Below are positions 24,017 through 32,833 of a stretch of 32,883 nucleotides of DNA, one piece after another. The notes under the pieces were generated by a model. The model was not told the DNA's origin, did no database searches, and saw only the letters and a list, made by a program, of their open reading frames with translations. Origin of the DNA: Candidatus Poribacteria bacterium (GTDB taxonomy: Bacteria > Poribacteria > WGA-4E > WGA-3G); the NCBI GenBank assembly GCA_012270795.1, contig JAAXHO010000289.1, positions 1 to 32,883 of the forward strand, written 5' to 3'. Numbering within the stretch: position 1 is the stretch's first letter; the number at the start of each line of letters is the position of its first letter. The translations under genes and the position numbers were made by a program.

Positions 24017-25909
24017 ATGCTGCCAAAGTTACGGTCATTAGCTGAAAGCTTTCTTAATACTGATCAAGATAACGGCACAGCACTTGCATTATTAGCAAAT
24101 GTTGCTTATACAGAGATGCAGTTCAGTGAGGCTTTTCCGTTAGTGGAAAGAGCTTTAACAATACTGCCCAAAGATCCAGGTTTGAATCTGCTCTTAATAA
24201 ATAAGTACAGGAAAAGCCACGGTTCTTACGGACCCATTGATGCGTTTCCAATTATTTTCGCTGCACTTGAAAACATATTTGAGTGGGCAAAACAACAAGA
24301 TAATTCGGCACGCTATCATGAAGTGAGATATTTCTATCACCGACATAGAGTAACACCCTATTCAATATATACACGTCTAAAATCGTTCAATCAGCGATAT
24401 TGGGAAAAACGAGAAGGGGATAGGATTAGCCAAATAGGTGAAGATGGCATTAAGAAATGTAGAGATTTGATAGCGGTAGAACAAACGGCATTTTATAAAT
24501 TAATAGAAGAAGCCGACGACCCAATCATCTTCAAGGATGAAACATCTGAGAATACCGATTTTTGGGAGGCTTATCTGAATACATTACAAGACCGTGGACT
24601 TGCAGTACCCAGATGGAAATTAACACCCAAAATACAAGAAAAACTACTGTCTTACTTCAAGACAAAAATAGAAGCAGGGGTTATTGACGGCCTGACAATG
24701 TTACCATCACAACTTCCGAAGTACGTTCCACTGTTCCCTGACACAATGCTGCTGGAACTAAGAGAATTTGCTGAAGAAGTATATGATAAACAGCCTGAAA
24801 ACGGTGCTGCAGCAAAAATGTTAGCACTAATTGAGCAGAACGGTTACAATCCATTTAATGAACAAGCAATAACTTTGGTACCTAACGACCCAGAAATTTG
24901 CTTTTATGTAATCAGATACAATATTTCACTTACGTTACTTGAAAAGCTATTTGAAAGATCACAACGACAAAGTAAATCAGAATTGTACCATTGGTTAGTA
25001 AAACTTTACAAAGAGATAGGTACAACGCCATGTGTTAGTTACCGGAAGTTGATGAAATATCCAAAGGAAAATGCAGAATTAATTGCAAGATATAAAGCAT
25101 TGATTGTGCAAGCACAAAAAGTATTTGAGCAGCGTCTGGAACACGAACCCAATGACTGGTATGCATTACGCGGACTCGGGGATATTTATGAAACGTTAGG
25201 CAAAACGAAATTAGCACAACAATATCCATGGAAACCGCAATATCCATGGAAACCGCCTGCCGAAAACAGATGGGCACAGCAAGCATGGATAGGACGACAG
25301 ATGCCTGATTTTAGTGCTGTTGCACTTGATGGCACACCAATATCTGGATCAGATTACCACGGCAAAATGTTGGTGCTTAATTTCTGTGCAAAGTGGTGCG
25401 GTTTCTGTGCCCCAGAAATTCCTTACCTCAAAAAAGTCTATGAGGAACATCACGACAAAGGATTAGAGGTTATCGGTGTCAGTCTGGATGAAAGCGAAGC
25501 GGAACTGCGTGAATATATTGAGGAACATGAAATTCCGTGGCTACAGATTTTTGAGGGCAAAGGTTGGAAAAGTGAACTTGCACAGTATTTTGGTGTAACC
25601 AAGGTGCCTTCCCAGTGGCTTATTGACCGAGATGGAAAAATAATCTCTGTGGATACAAGAAAAGAACAACTTGACCAACTCGTGAAATGGACTGAAGCAA
25701 CGCGGGTTGGAAACGTAATCCCAGAATTCTCCGCAGTTGATGTAAATAGAAAACCTATATCACCTTCGGCATTTCAAGGGAAAGTTGTCCTACTCTATTT
25801 TTGGACAAGCCAAGATTACTGTGAAAAAGAATTAACTTATATTGACACAGTCTATCAAAAATACCACACCAAAGGATTTGACATTATCGGTGTCAACATC
25901 GCAGGATAG
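24017..25909 (+). CDS. Main open part of broken redoxin 3
   Basis: 630 residues from an internal ATG (MLPKLRSLAESFLNTD) with no separate purpose-built leader, though CAAAGGAG happens to precede it, so translation from here is conceivable. It contains the end of module 1, all of module 2, the TPR-like stretch, the WCGFC redoxin domain and the first part of the second redoxin domain (LLYFWTSQDYCEKEL). If translated from here it would still make a complete first redoxin domain. Confidence 0.55.
   Translation: MLPKLRSLAESFLNTDQDNGTALALLANVAYTEMQFSEAFPLVERALTILPKDPGLNLLLINKYRKSHGSYGPIDAFPIIFAALENIFEWAKQQDNSARYHEVRYFYHRHRVTPYSIYTRLKSFNQRYWEKREGDRISQIGEDGIKKCRDLIAVEQTAFYKLIEEADDPIIFKDETSENTDFWEAYLNTLQDRGLAVPRWKLTPKIQEKLLSYFKTKIEAGVIDGLTMLPSQLPKYVPLFPDTMLLELREFAEEVYDKQPENGAAAKMLALIEQNGYNPFNEQAITLVPNDPEICFYVIRYNISLTLLEKLFERSQRQSKSELYHWLVKLYKEIGTTPCVSYRKLMKYPKENAELIARYKALIVQAQKVFEQRLEHEPNDWYALRGLGDIYETLGKTKLAQQYPWKPQYPWKPPAENRWAQQAWIGRQMPDFSAVALDGTPISGSDYHGKMLVLNFCAKWCGFCAPEIPYLKKVYEEHHDKGLEVIGVSLDESEAELREYIEEHEIPWLQIFEGKGWKSELAQYFGVTKVPSQWLIDRDGKIISVDTRKEQLDQLVKWTEATRVGNVIPEFSAVDVNRKPISPSAFQGKVVLLYFWTSQDYCEKELTYIDTVYQKYHTKGFDIIGVNIAG
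25220..25255 (+). repeat. Perfect 18-bp tandem duplication inside redoxin 3
   Basis: CAATATCCATGGAAACCG occurs twice in a row, adding QYPWKP in frame just before the redoxin domain. Sister genes have the phrase once (KYPWE, HPWQP). Confidence 0.9.
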
Positions 25910-26193
25910 CAAAACGAAGAAGATTTTCACCAATTACTCAGTGAGAAAAACTATCAAGGACACCATATCTACGATGGAGGCAAATTGAAACAAGGACCAC
26001 TTGCTCAGCAATTTGCCGTTCAAGAAATCCCTTCACTTCTACTGATTGATACGAATGGAAAGATCATTGAAGCACGATCTGGAAAAATCCATTCACCTGA
26101 AGTATGGGCTGCGCGGTTGAAAGAACTTGTGGCAACGCATCTATAGAGGATGTGTAGGCATTTTATAGTACTCAATTTAGGAGAACAATTATA

Positions 26194-26592
26194 ATGGAAA
26201 AATACAATTCAACAGATTTCTGGTATACGTTCCTCAATTCACTCTACAACTTCGGACTCGCATCAGGTAGGGGTAAATTGGAGATGGATGAAGATATGCA
26301 GGAAAAATTCCTTACCTATCTCCAAACAAAGATTGAAGAAGGTGTGACAGATGGACAAACAGCACTTCCCCCTGGTCTTCACGATTACTATTGGCGGTTT
26401 CCAAAAGAGTTGCTGCCAAAACTACGCGCATTAGCTAAAGGTTTTCTTGAAACAGCCCCAGAAAATGCTGCCGCAAATATAATTTTGGCAAACATAGCAT
26501 GGACAGAAAGAGACTCTGAATACCAGACACACATAGATATCGCTGTGCAATTGGTACCGAGAGAGACCCAGGATCGAATTTATTTATCATAA
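26194..26592 (+). CDS. N-terminal fragment of redoxin 4
   Basis: 132 residues, with module 1 from WYTFLNSLYNFGLASGRG to DIAVQLVPR. The last residues, from ETQDRIYLS, come from the wrong frame after the GA expansion. It has the array's normal ribosome site, so a short protein could be made. Confidence 0.5.
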   Translation: MEKYNSTDFWYTFLNSLYNFGLASGRGKLEMDEDMQEKFLTYLQTKIEEGVTDGQTALPPGLHDYYWRFPKELLPKLRALAKGFLETAPENAAANIILANIAWTERDSEYQTHIDIAVQLVPRETQDRIYLS

Positions 26593-26924
26593 ACGAATTC
26601 CACTATAACTCTTTAGACCGAGCAACTGATGGAGAAGAATTATTCCTCACTGTACTTGAAAACCTATATGAATGGGCAAAAAAAGAAGGTCCGACTAATC
26701 GTTATAAAGACGTAAAGTCAGCTTATGAGCACATCGGTAGAAGCCCAGGCACAGTATATGGAAGGTCAAAGAAAAAGCTGTTGAAACTCAAGAAAAACCC
26801 CGACAATCCAGAAAACCAAAAGGAACGTAGAGACCAAATTGAAAAATATAATGCTCGGATTAAAAGATGTAAAGATTTGTTTCATGAGGAACATGCAGCG
26901 TTCTAAAAAGAATCGCTTCAAGAA

Positions 26925-28106
26925 TTGGATGAACAGCAAGACTTTGGAAATCCAACTTCCGAAAAGATTGATTTTTGGGAGACCTATCTCAATTCACTTG
27001 ATAACCATGAACTCTCAAGTCGCAATTGGAAACTCACACCCAAAATCCAAGCACAACTTCTAACGTATTTCAAGACCCGTATTGGGGTCGGTGTTGTTGA
27101 TGGGAAGACGGTTTTACCAGCGGAACTACAGAAGTACATCTCACGTTTTCCAAGAGTGATGCGTATAGAACTTCGAGAATTCGCTGAAGAGACACTCGAA
27201 AAACAACCGAACAACGGAGCTGCAGCAAAGATATTGGCATTTCTTGTAGAAGATAAAGAATTCCCATACCTTGAACAAGCAATAGAGTTGTTACCAAACG
27301 ACGCAGAAATGTGCTTCTCCGCAATAAAACGATACGGCGATAATGATAATGCCTTCTTTGAACGCACGCTGCCAACACTTGAAAAGTTGTATACATGGGC
27401 ACAGCAGCATGGCGGCTCCGAATTGTACGAATGGCTTGCAAAACTTTACAAAGAGATCGGCAGAACGCCTTGCCATATCTATCGAAAACTGATGCAACAC
27501 CCAGAGGCAAATGCTGAAATGATTGCAATCTGCAAACCACTGATTACGCAAGCAGAACAAGCGTTTCAGCAAAGACTTGAAAAAGAACCTGACGACTGGT
27601 ATGCATTACGCGGACTCGGTGATATCTATGAAACATTAGGTCAAACAGATGAGGCACAAAAATATCCATGGGAACACCATCTAGAGTTTAAATGGAGTAG
27701 AAAAGCCTGGGAAGGATTAGAAATTCCCAATTTTTCAGCAACCACACTTGACGGTAAACCGATTTCTATTACTGATTACCGAGGTAAAATGGTGCTACTC
27801 AACTTCTGTGCAAAATGGTGTGGTCCCTGTAAAGGAGAAATACCTTATATCAAACAGGTATACGAAGAACATCACAAGAACGGTTTTGAAGTTATCAGTG
27901 TAAGTTTAGATGATAGCGAAGCAGAACTGAGGGAACATATAGAAAATTATGATATTCCTTGGCTCCAGATTTTTGATGGAAAAGGTTGGAAAAATGATCT
28001 CGCTCAGTATTTTGGTATAAATAGTATTCCTTCTACGTGGCTCATTGACCGCAATGGAAAAATCATTTCTGTCGATTCCAGGGGAGATAGTTTGGTTCAA
28101 AAGTAA
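26925..28106 (+). CDS. Central fragment of redoxin 4 (module 2 and WCGPC redoxin)
   Basis: 393 residues, open from just after the TAA at 26904. It holds module 2 (WETYLNSLDNHELSSRNWKL ... PNDAEMCFSAI), the TPR-like DWYALRGLGDIYETLGQTDEA and a complete redoxin domain with NFCAKWCGPC. No good ribosome site precedes ATG 26925, so translation would need re-initiation. The final codons after DSLVQ are out of frame with the sister genes. Confidence 0.5.
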   Translation: MDEQQDFGNPTSEKIDFWETYLNSLDNHELSSRNWKLTPKIQAQLLTYFKTRIGVGVVDGKTVLPAELQKYISRFPRVMRIELREFAEETLEKQPNNGAAAKILAFLVEDKEFPYLEQAIELLPNDAEMCFSAIKRYGDNDNAFFERTLPTLEKLYTWAQQHGGSELYEWLAKLYKEIGRTPCHIYRKLMQHPEANAEMIAICKPLITQAEQAFQQRLEKEPDDWYALRGLGDIYETLGQTDEAQKYPWEHHLEFKWSRKAWEGLEIPNFSATTLDGKPISITDYRGKMVLLNFCAKWCGPCKGEIPYIKQVYEEHHKNGFEVISVSLDDSEAELREHIENYDIPWLQIFDGKGWKNDLAQYFGINSIPSTWLIDRNGKIISVDSRGDSLVQK

Positions 28107-28138
28107 ATTGGACAGAATCATCGCGGGTTGGTGATACG

Positions 28139-28567
28139 GTGCCAGATTTTTCTGCAGTTGATATAGATGGAAATCCTATATCACCTACTACATTCCGCGG
28201 GAAAGTTGTCCTGCTTTATTTAGGTTTTCCCGAACAATTGCTAAATGATGTGGAACCAATATATCGGAAATATCATCCAAAGGGATTTGAAGTAATTTGT
28301 GTCAGCATATTCTCGCATTCAAACGAAGACAAATTCCGCACCAGAGTCCGCAAAGAAAACTTACTCGGGCAACATATTTATGATTGTCATGACTGGAACG
28401 GTCCGTTAGCACAGCAATTTGGCACTGCTTTCTGGCGTTTACGTCCAGCAATTGTATTGATTGATAAAGATGGAAAGATTATTATGTCCCGCTACGAAGA
28501 TGTGCATTCTCATGAAGCTTGGATGGCAAAATTGGAAGAACTTGTGGCAACACATCTTAGACTGTGA
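28139..28567 (+). CDS. C-terminal fragment of redoxin 4 (second redoxin domain)
   Basis: 142 residues beginning VPDFSAVDIDGNPISPTTFR from a GTG, the second redoxin domain of the family. The active-site loop is LLYLGFPEQLLNDVEP with no CxxC, as in redoxin 1. No ribosome site. It is separated from the preceding fragment by a one-base shift near 28090 and is really its tail. Confidence 0.5.
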   Translation: MPDFSAVDIDGNPISPTTFRGKVVLLYLGFPEQLLNDVEPIYRKYHPKGFEVICVSIFSHSNEDKFRTRVRKENLLGQHIYDCHDWNGPLAQQFGTAFWRLRPAIVLIDKDGKIIMSRYEDVHSHEAWMAKLEELVATHLRL

Positions 28568-28596
28568 TAAAATAGAAGTTAGGAGGTATAACCGTT

Positions 28597-29055
28597 ATGG
28601 CGTATTTTATAACTGACGAATGCATCGGGTGTATACAGTGTTTAGACAATTGTCCGGTTGATGCAATCACTGGCGATCGCAATAAATTGCACATCATAGA
28701 CCCAAATGTATGCATTGATTGTAGTGCATGTGGCATGGTATGTCCAGTTGAAGCGATTCGGGATCAATTTGGTAGAGTGTGTAAGTTTATCAATGTTCCC
28801 TCTCAACGACCAATTGCTGTCATTTATGAAGAACTCTGCTCGGGGTGTGATTTCTGTGTGCTAATCTGTCCGTGGGAGTGCCTTGAAATCGTAGACCCAA
28901 TTACCAATGAACACGCTGACAGTTTCTTTGGTATCTGCGGACTTGTGAAACCGAAGGATTGTGTCGGTTGCTTGCTTTGTGAAGAAGTTTGTATCAAGGA
29001 TGCAATTCGGGTCGAATCACCTATTTTATTGGAACTCGCTGAAGCCGCAGATTGA
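28597..29055 (+). CDS. Ferredoxin with four [4Fe-4S] motifs
   Basis: 152 residues. Four CxxCxxC-type motifs: C9/C12/C15/C19, C39/C42/C45/C49, C81/C84/C87/C91 and C122/C125/C128/C132. It reads as two dicluster ferredoxins joined end to end. The first half is regular (CIGCIQCLDNCP, CIDCSACGMVCP). The third motif is CSGCDFCVLICP and the last ends VCIKD, lacking the usual proline. Extra cysteines at 62, 95 and 114. Similar polyferredoxins serve as electron-transfer subunits, but no partner oxidoreductase is next to it. Strong ribosome site TTAGGAGG. It starts 29 bp after redoxin 4, so probably shares its transcript. Confidence 0.9.
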   Translation: MAYFITDECIGCIQCLDNCPVDAITGDRNKLHIIDPNVCIDCSACGMVCPVEAIRDQFGRVCKFINVPSQRPIAVIYEELCSGCDFCVLICPWECLEIVDPITNEHADSFFGICGLVKPKDCVGCLLCEEVCIKDAIRVESPILLELAEAAD

Positions 29056-29107
29056 GAACGGCTTTATTCTAATGTAGCACATTCTGTTAGATTGTCCATC
29101 TCCTATT

Positions 29108-29965
29108 CTAATCCGATTCCAGAATGGGTATAACATCATGTTGTACCTCATCTTCCATACCCGGATAGGTTTTACCCCGAATCCACATGGGGGGTCGTTT
29201 CTTGTTGACAGCGTCTGGGCGTGTCCATTCTGCTCTTGCGTTGATATAATGTGCTATGTTGGCACGCCTGAATCGTTCACTGTGGTTGTCGGTGCTCTTG
29301 TGCAGGACTTGGCTATTAAACCAGATGACCGCCCCAGCAGGAACTTCAACCGCAACACCATCTTCATCCCTTGCACCTTCCGCCTGCCGAAACTCTCCTT
29401 GTTGTGAACCTTCCAGTTTCAAATGGTCATGAACTTCACCTTTGTGGCTACCAGGGATAACGTATAAACATCCGTTCTCTTTATCCGCATCATCAATCGC
29501 AGACCACGTTGCAACCGTCGTTCCAGTCTTATATTGGTGATTGAAATACCATTTATCTTGATGCCACGGGAATCCGAGACCAATTTTGGGTGGTTTCCAA
29601 ATATATAGATTGTTGAGGCCGAGGAGATCAGGACCGAGTATGTCAACAACAGGATCCGTCAAACGCGGATCACGTGTTCGCTCAAGGAATTCTTCACAAT
29701 TACAACTCACATATTGGATATTGTGTATTGCATAGATGCCTTCCGCTTCCGCTTTTCCATCTATGACTAACGCATTTTGAAAGATATGATAGTCTGGGAA
29801 GGAACGTTTTCCATCAACGATGTCATCAGCGATTTGCGCTAAAGTGTCGTTTTCTTCTTTGCTGAAAACATCTAATCGGACAAAGTATCCGTTTTTATTC
29901 CACTGTGCCAGTTCATCATCAGTCAGTTTATACTTGCGTTCCTCTGGTGTCGTATTTGTGCTCAC
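29108..29965 (-). CDS. Phytanoyl-CoA dioxygenase (PhyH) family protein
   Basis: 285 residues starting at GTG, with GGGAGGG just upstream. The canonical PhyH iron site is PWHQDKWYF (H135, D137) and the distal histidine is QVLHKSTDN (H222), followed by SERFRRANIAHYI, where R231/R233 fit the 2-oxoglutarate anchor. ENGCLYVIPGSHKGEVHDH is the typical family loop. It is the most classical of the three PhyH proteins here, probably acting on a small molecule or CoA-linked substrate that the sequence does not reveal. Convergent with the ferredoxin gene and separated from it by 52 bp. Confidence 0.92.
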   Translation of the reverse strand: MSTNTTPEERKYKLTDDELAQWNKNGYFVRLDVFSKEENDTLAQIADDIVDGKRSFPDYHIFQNALVIDGKAEAEGIYAIHNIQYVSCNCEEFLERTRDPRLTDPVVDILGPDLLGLNNLYIWKPPKIGLGFPWHQDKWYFNHQYKTGTTVATWSAIDDADKENGCLYVIPGSHKGEVHDHLKLEGSQQGEFRQAEGARDEDGVAVEVPAGAVIWFNSQVLHKSTDNHSERFRRANIAHYINARAEWTRPDAVNKKRPPMWIRGKTYPGMEDEVQHDVIPILESD

Positions 29966-30032
29966 AGTCCCTCCCGTTATGATAGATTGAACATCGGTTT
30001 TGCTATTCTGCGGAAGTCCTTATAAAAGAAGA

Positions 30033-30107
30033 TACCCCCGACGAGATTTGAACTCGTGTCGCCGCCGTGAAAGGGCGGTGTCCTTGGCCAGGCTAGACGA
30101 CGGGGGC
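30033..30107 (-). tRNA. tRNA-Glu (anticodon TTC)
   Basis: 75 nt. Acceptor arm GCCCCCG / CGGGGGT with a G-U end pair, anticodon stem CCGCC with loop CTTTCAC giving TTC, T arm ACGAG-TTCAAAT-CTCGT. No CCA is encoded. It follows tRNA-Lys after 15 bp on the same strand. Confidence 0.95.
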
Positions 30108-30122
30108 ATATAGGATATTACA

Positions 30123-30195
30123 TGAGCCGTACAGGAATCGAACCTGTGACCCACTGATTAAAAGTCAGTTGCTCTGCCTGCTGAGCTAACGGCTC
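30123..30195 (-). tRNA. tRNA-Lys (anticodon TTT)
   Basis: 73 nt. Acceptor arm GAGCCGT / ACGGCTC, D arm TAGCTCAG-CAGG-CAGAGC, anticodon loop CTTTTAA giving TTT, T arm ACAGG-TTCGATT-CCTGT. No CCA encoded. First gene behind the promoter at 30212-30240. Confidence 0.95.
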
Positions 30196-30211
30196 AAATT
30201 CACAATATATT

Positions 30212-30240
30212 ATTGTACCCGCTTTTTTGGCAAATGTCAA
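30212..30240 (-). promoter_or_regulatory. Sigma-A promoter for tRNA-Lys and tRNA-Glu
   Basis: On the minus strand TTGACA (30240-30235), a 17-bp spacer, and TACAAT (30217-30212). The -10 matches 5 of 6. The start of transcription would fall about 10 bases before tRNA-Lys. Confidence 0.8.
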
Positions 30241-30296
30241 GTTAAAATGCAAGAACTTGGTGCAAGTACAGCGAAGTAAAGTTTTATTGCAATAAC

Positions 30297-31592
<1,296 letters not shown>

Positions 31593-31654
31593 TTACGCGT
31601 CTCAAGTTGGAGGACGCTTCTACTGTGTTGTTCAAGTTTAAATTTGGGTTATAA

Positions 31655-31720
31655 ATCGCGATCGGGAGATTGCTCCTACAGAAGACGAAATATCGTGATA
31701 CGGAGATCGCTCCTACAGAA
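31655..31720 (-). repeat. Pair of 29-bp direct repeats (GGAGNTNGCTCCTACAGAA)
   Basis: 31655-31683 and 31692-31720 share ATCG-GAT-GGAGAT-GCTCCTACAGAA with few differences. They are single arms of the GTAGGAGCGACCTCC palindrome family seen complete at 32721-32762. They lie between rpsI and purA. Confidence 0.65.
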
Positions 31721-31725
31721 AAGCA

Positions 31726-32121
31726 TTAACGTTTTGAGAATTGGAACCGTGCGCGTGCGCCTTTTTGTCCATATTTCTTACGTTCAACCATCCGCGGATC
31801 GCGTGTAAGAAATCCACCTTTTTTCAATGTAGGTTTCAACGATGCGTCTGCTTTCACGAGTGCGCGTGCAAGACCGTGTGAGATAGCACCGGCTTGTCCT
31901 GTATTCCCACCACCACGGACGTTCACATGGACAGCGAATTCACCTGTACGTTCAACGTGTTCAATCGGACGGCGTGCAACCTGGATGTGGTCAGAACGGT
32001 CGAAATAATCCTCAATAGGTTTCTTATTGACAACGATTCCACCTTCGCCACCCGGTATGATTCGAACCCGCGCGACCGAAGTCTTACGCCTACCAGTTCC
32101 CCAATATTGTTCAATTGCCAT
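31726..32121 (-). CDS. rpsI: Ribosomal protein S9
   Basis: 131 residues from ATG 32121: [19 protein letters not shown], with the family motifs [19 protein letters not shown] and the C-terminal RARFQFSKR that reaches the ribosomal P-site tRNA. A TTG 12 bases upstream would add MRNN, but those bases include the ribosome site (TTGAGGA), so the ATG is the right start. It follows rplM by 15 bp, the standard rplM-rpsI operon. Confidence 0.97.
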   Translation of the reverse strand: MAIEQYWGTGRRKTSVARVRIIPGGEGGIVVNKKPIEDYFDRSDHIQVARRPIEHVERTGEFAVHVNVRGGGNTGQAGAISHGLARALVKADASLKPTLKKGGFLTRDPRMVERKKYGQKGARARFQFSKR

Positions 32122-32136
32122 ATTATTCCTCAACTG

Positions 32137-32574
32137 TTAGAAAGTTAAAACTTCTGGTTCCTGTGCTTGGTGCGGATGGTTCGGGCCTTTGTATACGCGT
32201 AGACCCTTCATCAATTTTGCACCGAGACTATTTTTGGGTACCATCCCTTTGACAGCAGCCGTGATAATGAATTCTGGGCTGCGTTCCATTTGTTCGTTAT
32301 AGGTTCTATATTTGTCACCACCGGGGTATCCACTATGTCGGAAATAGGTTTTCTGTTCAGCCTTATTTCCGGTGACAACGACCTTTTCTGCGTTGATTAC
32401 AGCAACGCGATACCCTAAATCTGCATGCGGTGTGAAACCTGGGTCGTGTTTTCCTCTGAGTATTTGTGCAATTCGGGACGCTAAGCGTCCAAGCACCTGT
32501 CCTTCCGCATCTACGACATACCACTTAATCTGTTTGTCGGCATTAGGAAAATAGGTTTTTGTTTTCAATACCAT
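32137..32574 (-). CDS. rplM: Ribosomal protein L13
   Basis: 145 residues, typical length. WYVVDAEGQVLGRLASRIA, then LRGKHDPGFTPHADLGYRVAVINAEKVVVTGNK, and the C-terminal MVPKNSLGAKLMKGLRVYKG and HPHQAQ are diagnostic of L13, a 50S assembly protein. GAGAAGG lies before the ATG, and a strong promoter is at 32638-32667. First gene of the rplM-rpsI operon. Confidence 0.97.
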   Translation of the reverse strand: MVLKTKTYFPNADKQIKWYVVDAEGQVLGRLASRIAQILRGKHDPGFTPHADLGYRVAVINAEKVVVTGNKAEQKTYFRHSGYPGGDKYRTYNEQMERSPEFIITAAVKGMVPKNSLGAKLMKGLRVYKGPNHPHQAQEPEVLTF

Positions 32575-32637
32575 AATTTTTGACCTTCTCTGAAAATACT
32601 TGTATTCCTGATGATTTTTGTTTTCATGTGTAATTGT

Positions 32638-32667
32638 ATTATACTATATTAAAGTCTGGGTTGTCAA
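32638..32667 (-). promoter_or_regulatory. Consensus sigma-A promoter for rplM-rpsI
   Basis: On the minus strand TTGACA (32667-32662) and TATAAT (32643-32638) with an 18-bp spacer. The leader to the rplM ATG at 32574 would be about 57 nt. Confidence 0.8.
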
Positions 32668-32676
32668 AATTAAATG

Positions 32677-32833
32677 ATACCATTTCTAATATATTATGTC
32701 TCATTAGCTGCGGAGATCTGGTAGGAGCGACCTCCCGGTCGCGACCTGGAGGTCGCTCCTACCGAAGAGAGGACCTCCAATCAGCAATAACAGTGGAATT
32801 CCTTAATGACATAATATTTATTAGAATTGGTAT
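32677..32833. repeat. Palindromic repeat, family C, with nested GTAGGAGCGACCTCC hairpin
   Basis: ATACCATTTCTAATA at the left and TATTAGAATTGGTAT at the right are the family C ends, with ATTATGTC and GACATAAT inside. Nested at 32721-32762 is a perfect 15-bp stem GTAGGAGCGACCTCC / GGAGGTCGCTCCTAC. Another arm of this hairpin starts at 32860 and is cut by the window edge. The repeat stops 10 bp upstream of the rplM -35. Confidence 0.75.

Larger units (their letters stand above)
23799..26146 (+). pseudogene. Redoxin 3, broken by one frameshift and one nonsense codon
   Basis: Aligned with redoxins 1 and 2, the reading starts at ATG 23799 (MFNKFNSTDFWYTFLNSLDN). After KKM-Q at about 23908 one base is missing: GCAGAAAAAC stands where redoxin 2 has GCAAGAAAAAC. 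The true frame resumes as EKIDEGVTDGETALPP. It then runs through both modules and a WCGFC redoxin domain (~25394-25408) into a second redoxin domain. A TAG at 25907-25909 stands where redoxin 1 has TGG (GGW versus AG-stop). The frame stays open and conserved after the TAG down to KELVATHL-TAG at 26146. Conservation beyond the breaks points to recent loss or to sequence errors. Ribosome site TAGGAGAACCATA. Confidence 0.7.
26194..28567 (+). pseudogene. Redoxin 4, broken by two frameshifts and one nonsense codon
   Basis: Starts at ATG 26194 (MEKYNSTDFWYTFLNSLYNF) with ribosome site TTAGGAGAAC. Break 1: a (GA)4 tract at 26559-26566 has two extra bases. Skipping them restores VPRDPGSNLFIINEF. Break 2: TAA at 26904-26906 replaces the residue after HAAF, where the sister gene has tyrosine (TAFYK). 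Break 3: near 28090 one base is missing, and the frame passes from DSLVQ to KVNWTESSRVGDTVPDF. Otherwise both modules, a WCGPC redoxin domain (27816-27830) and a cysteine-poor second redoxin domain ending ATHLRL are well preserved. The unbroken protein would be about 790 residues. It ends 29 bp before the four-cluster ferredoxin. Confidence 0.7.

Noticed and set aside
2638-26906. Recoding of TAA or TAG as amino acids to explain the in-frame stops
   Set aside because: TAA and TAG also end intact genes here (for example 23604, 21330, 6905), and the same loci carry frameshifts, so mutation is simpler.
29138-29407. 89-codon plus-strand frame opposite PhyH
   Set aside because: The minus-strand PhyH has full family motifs over the same bases; the plus frame has none.
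32122-32133. Upstream TTG start adding MRNN to ribosomal protein S9
   Set aside because: Those codons form the ribosome site TTGAGGA for the ATG at 32121, which matches the usual S9 start.
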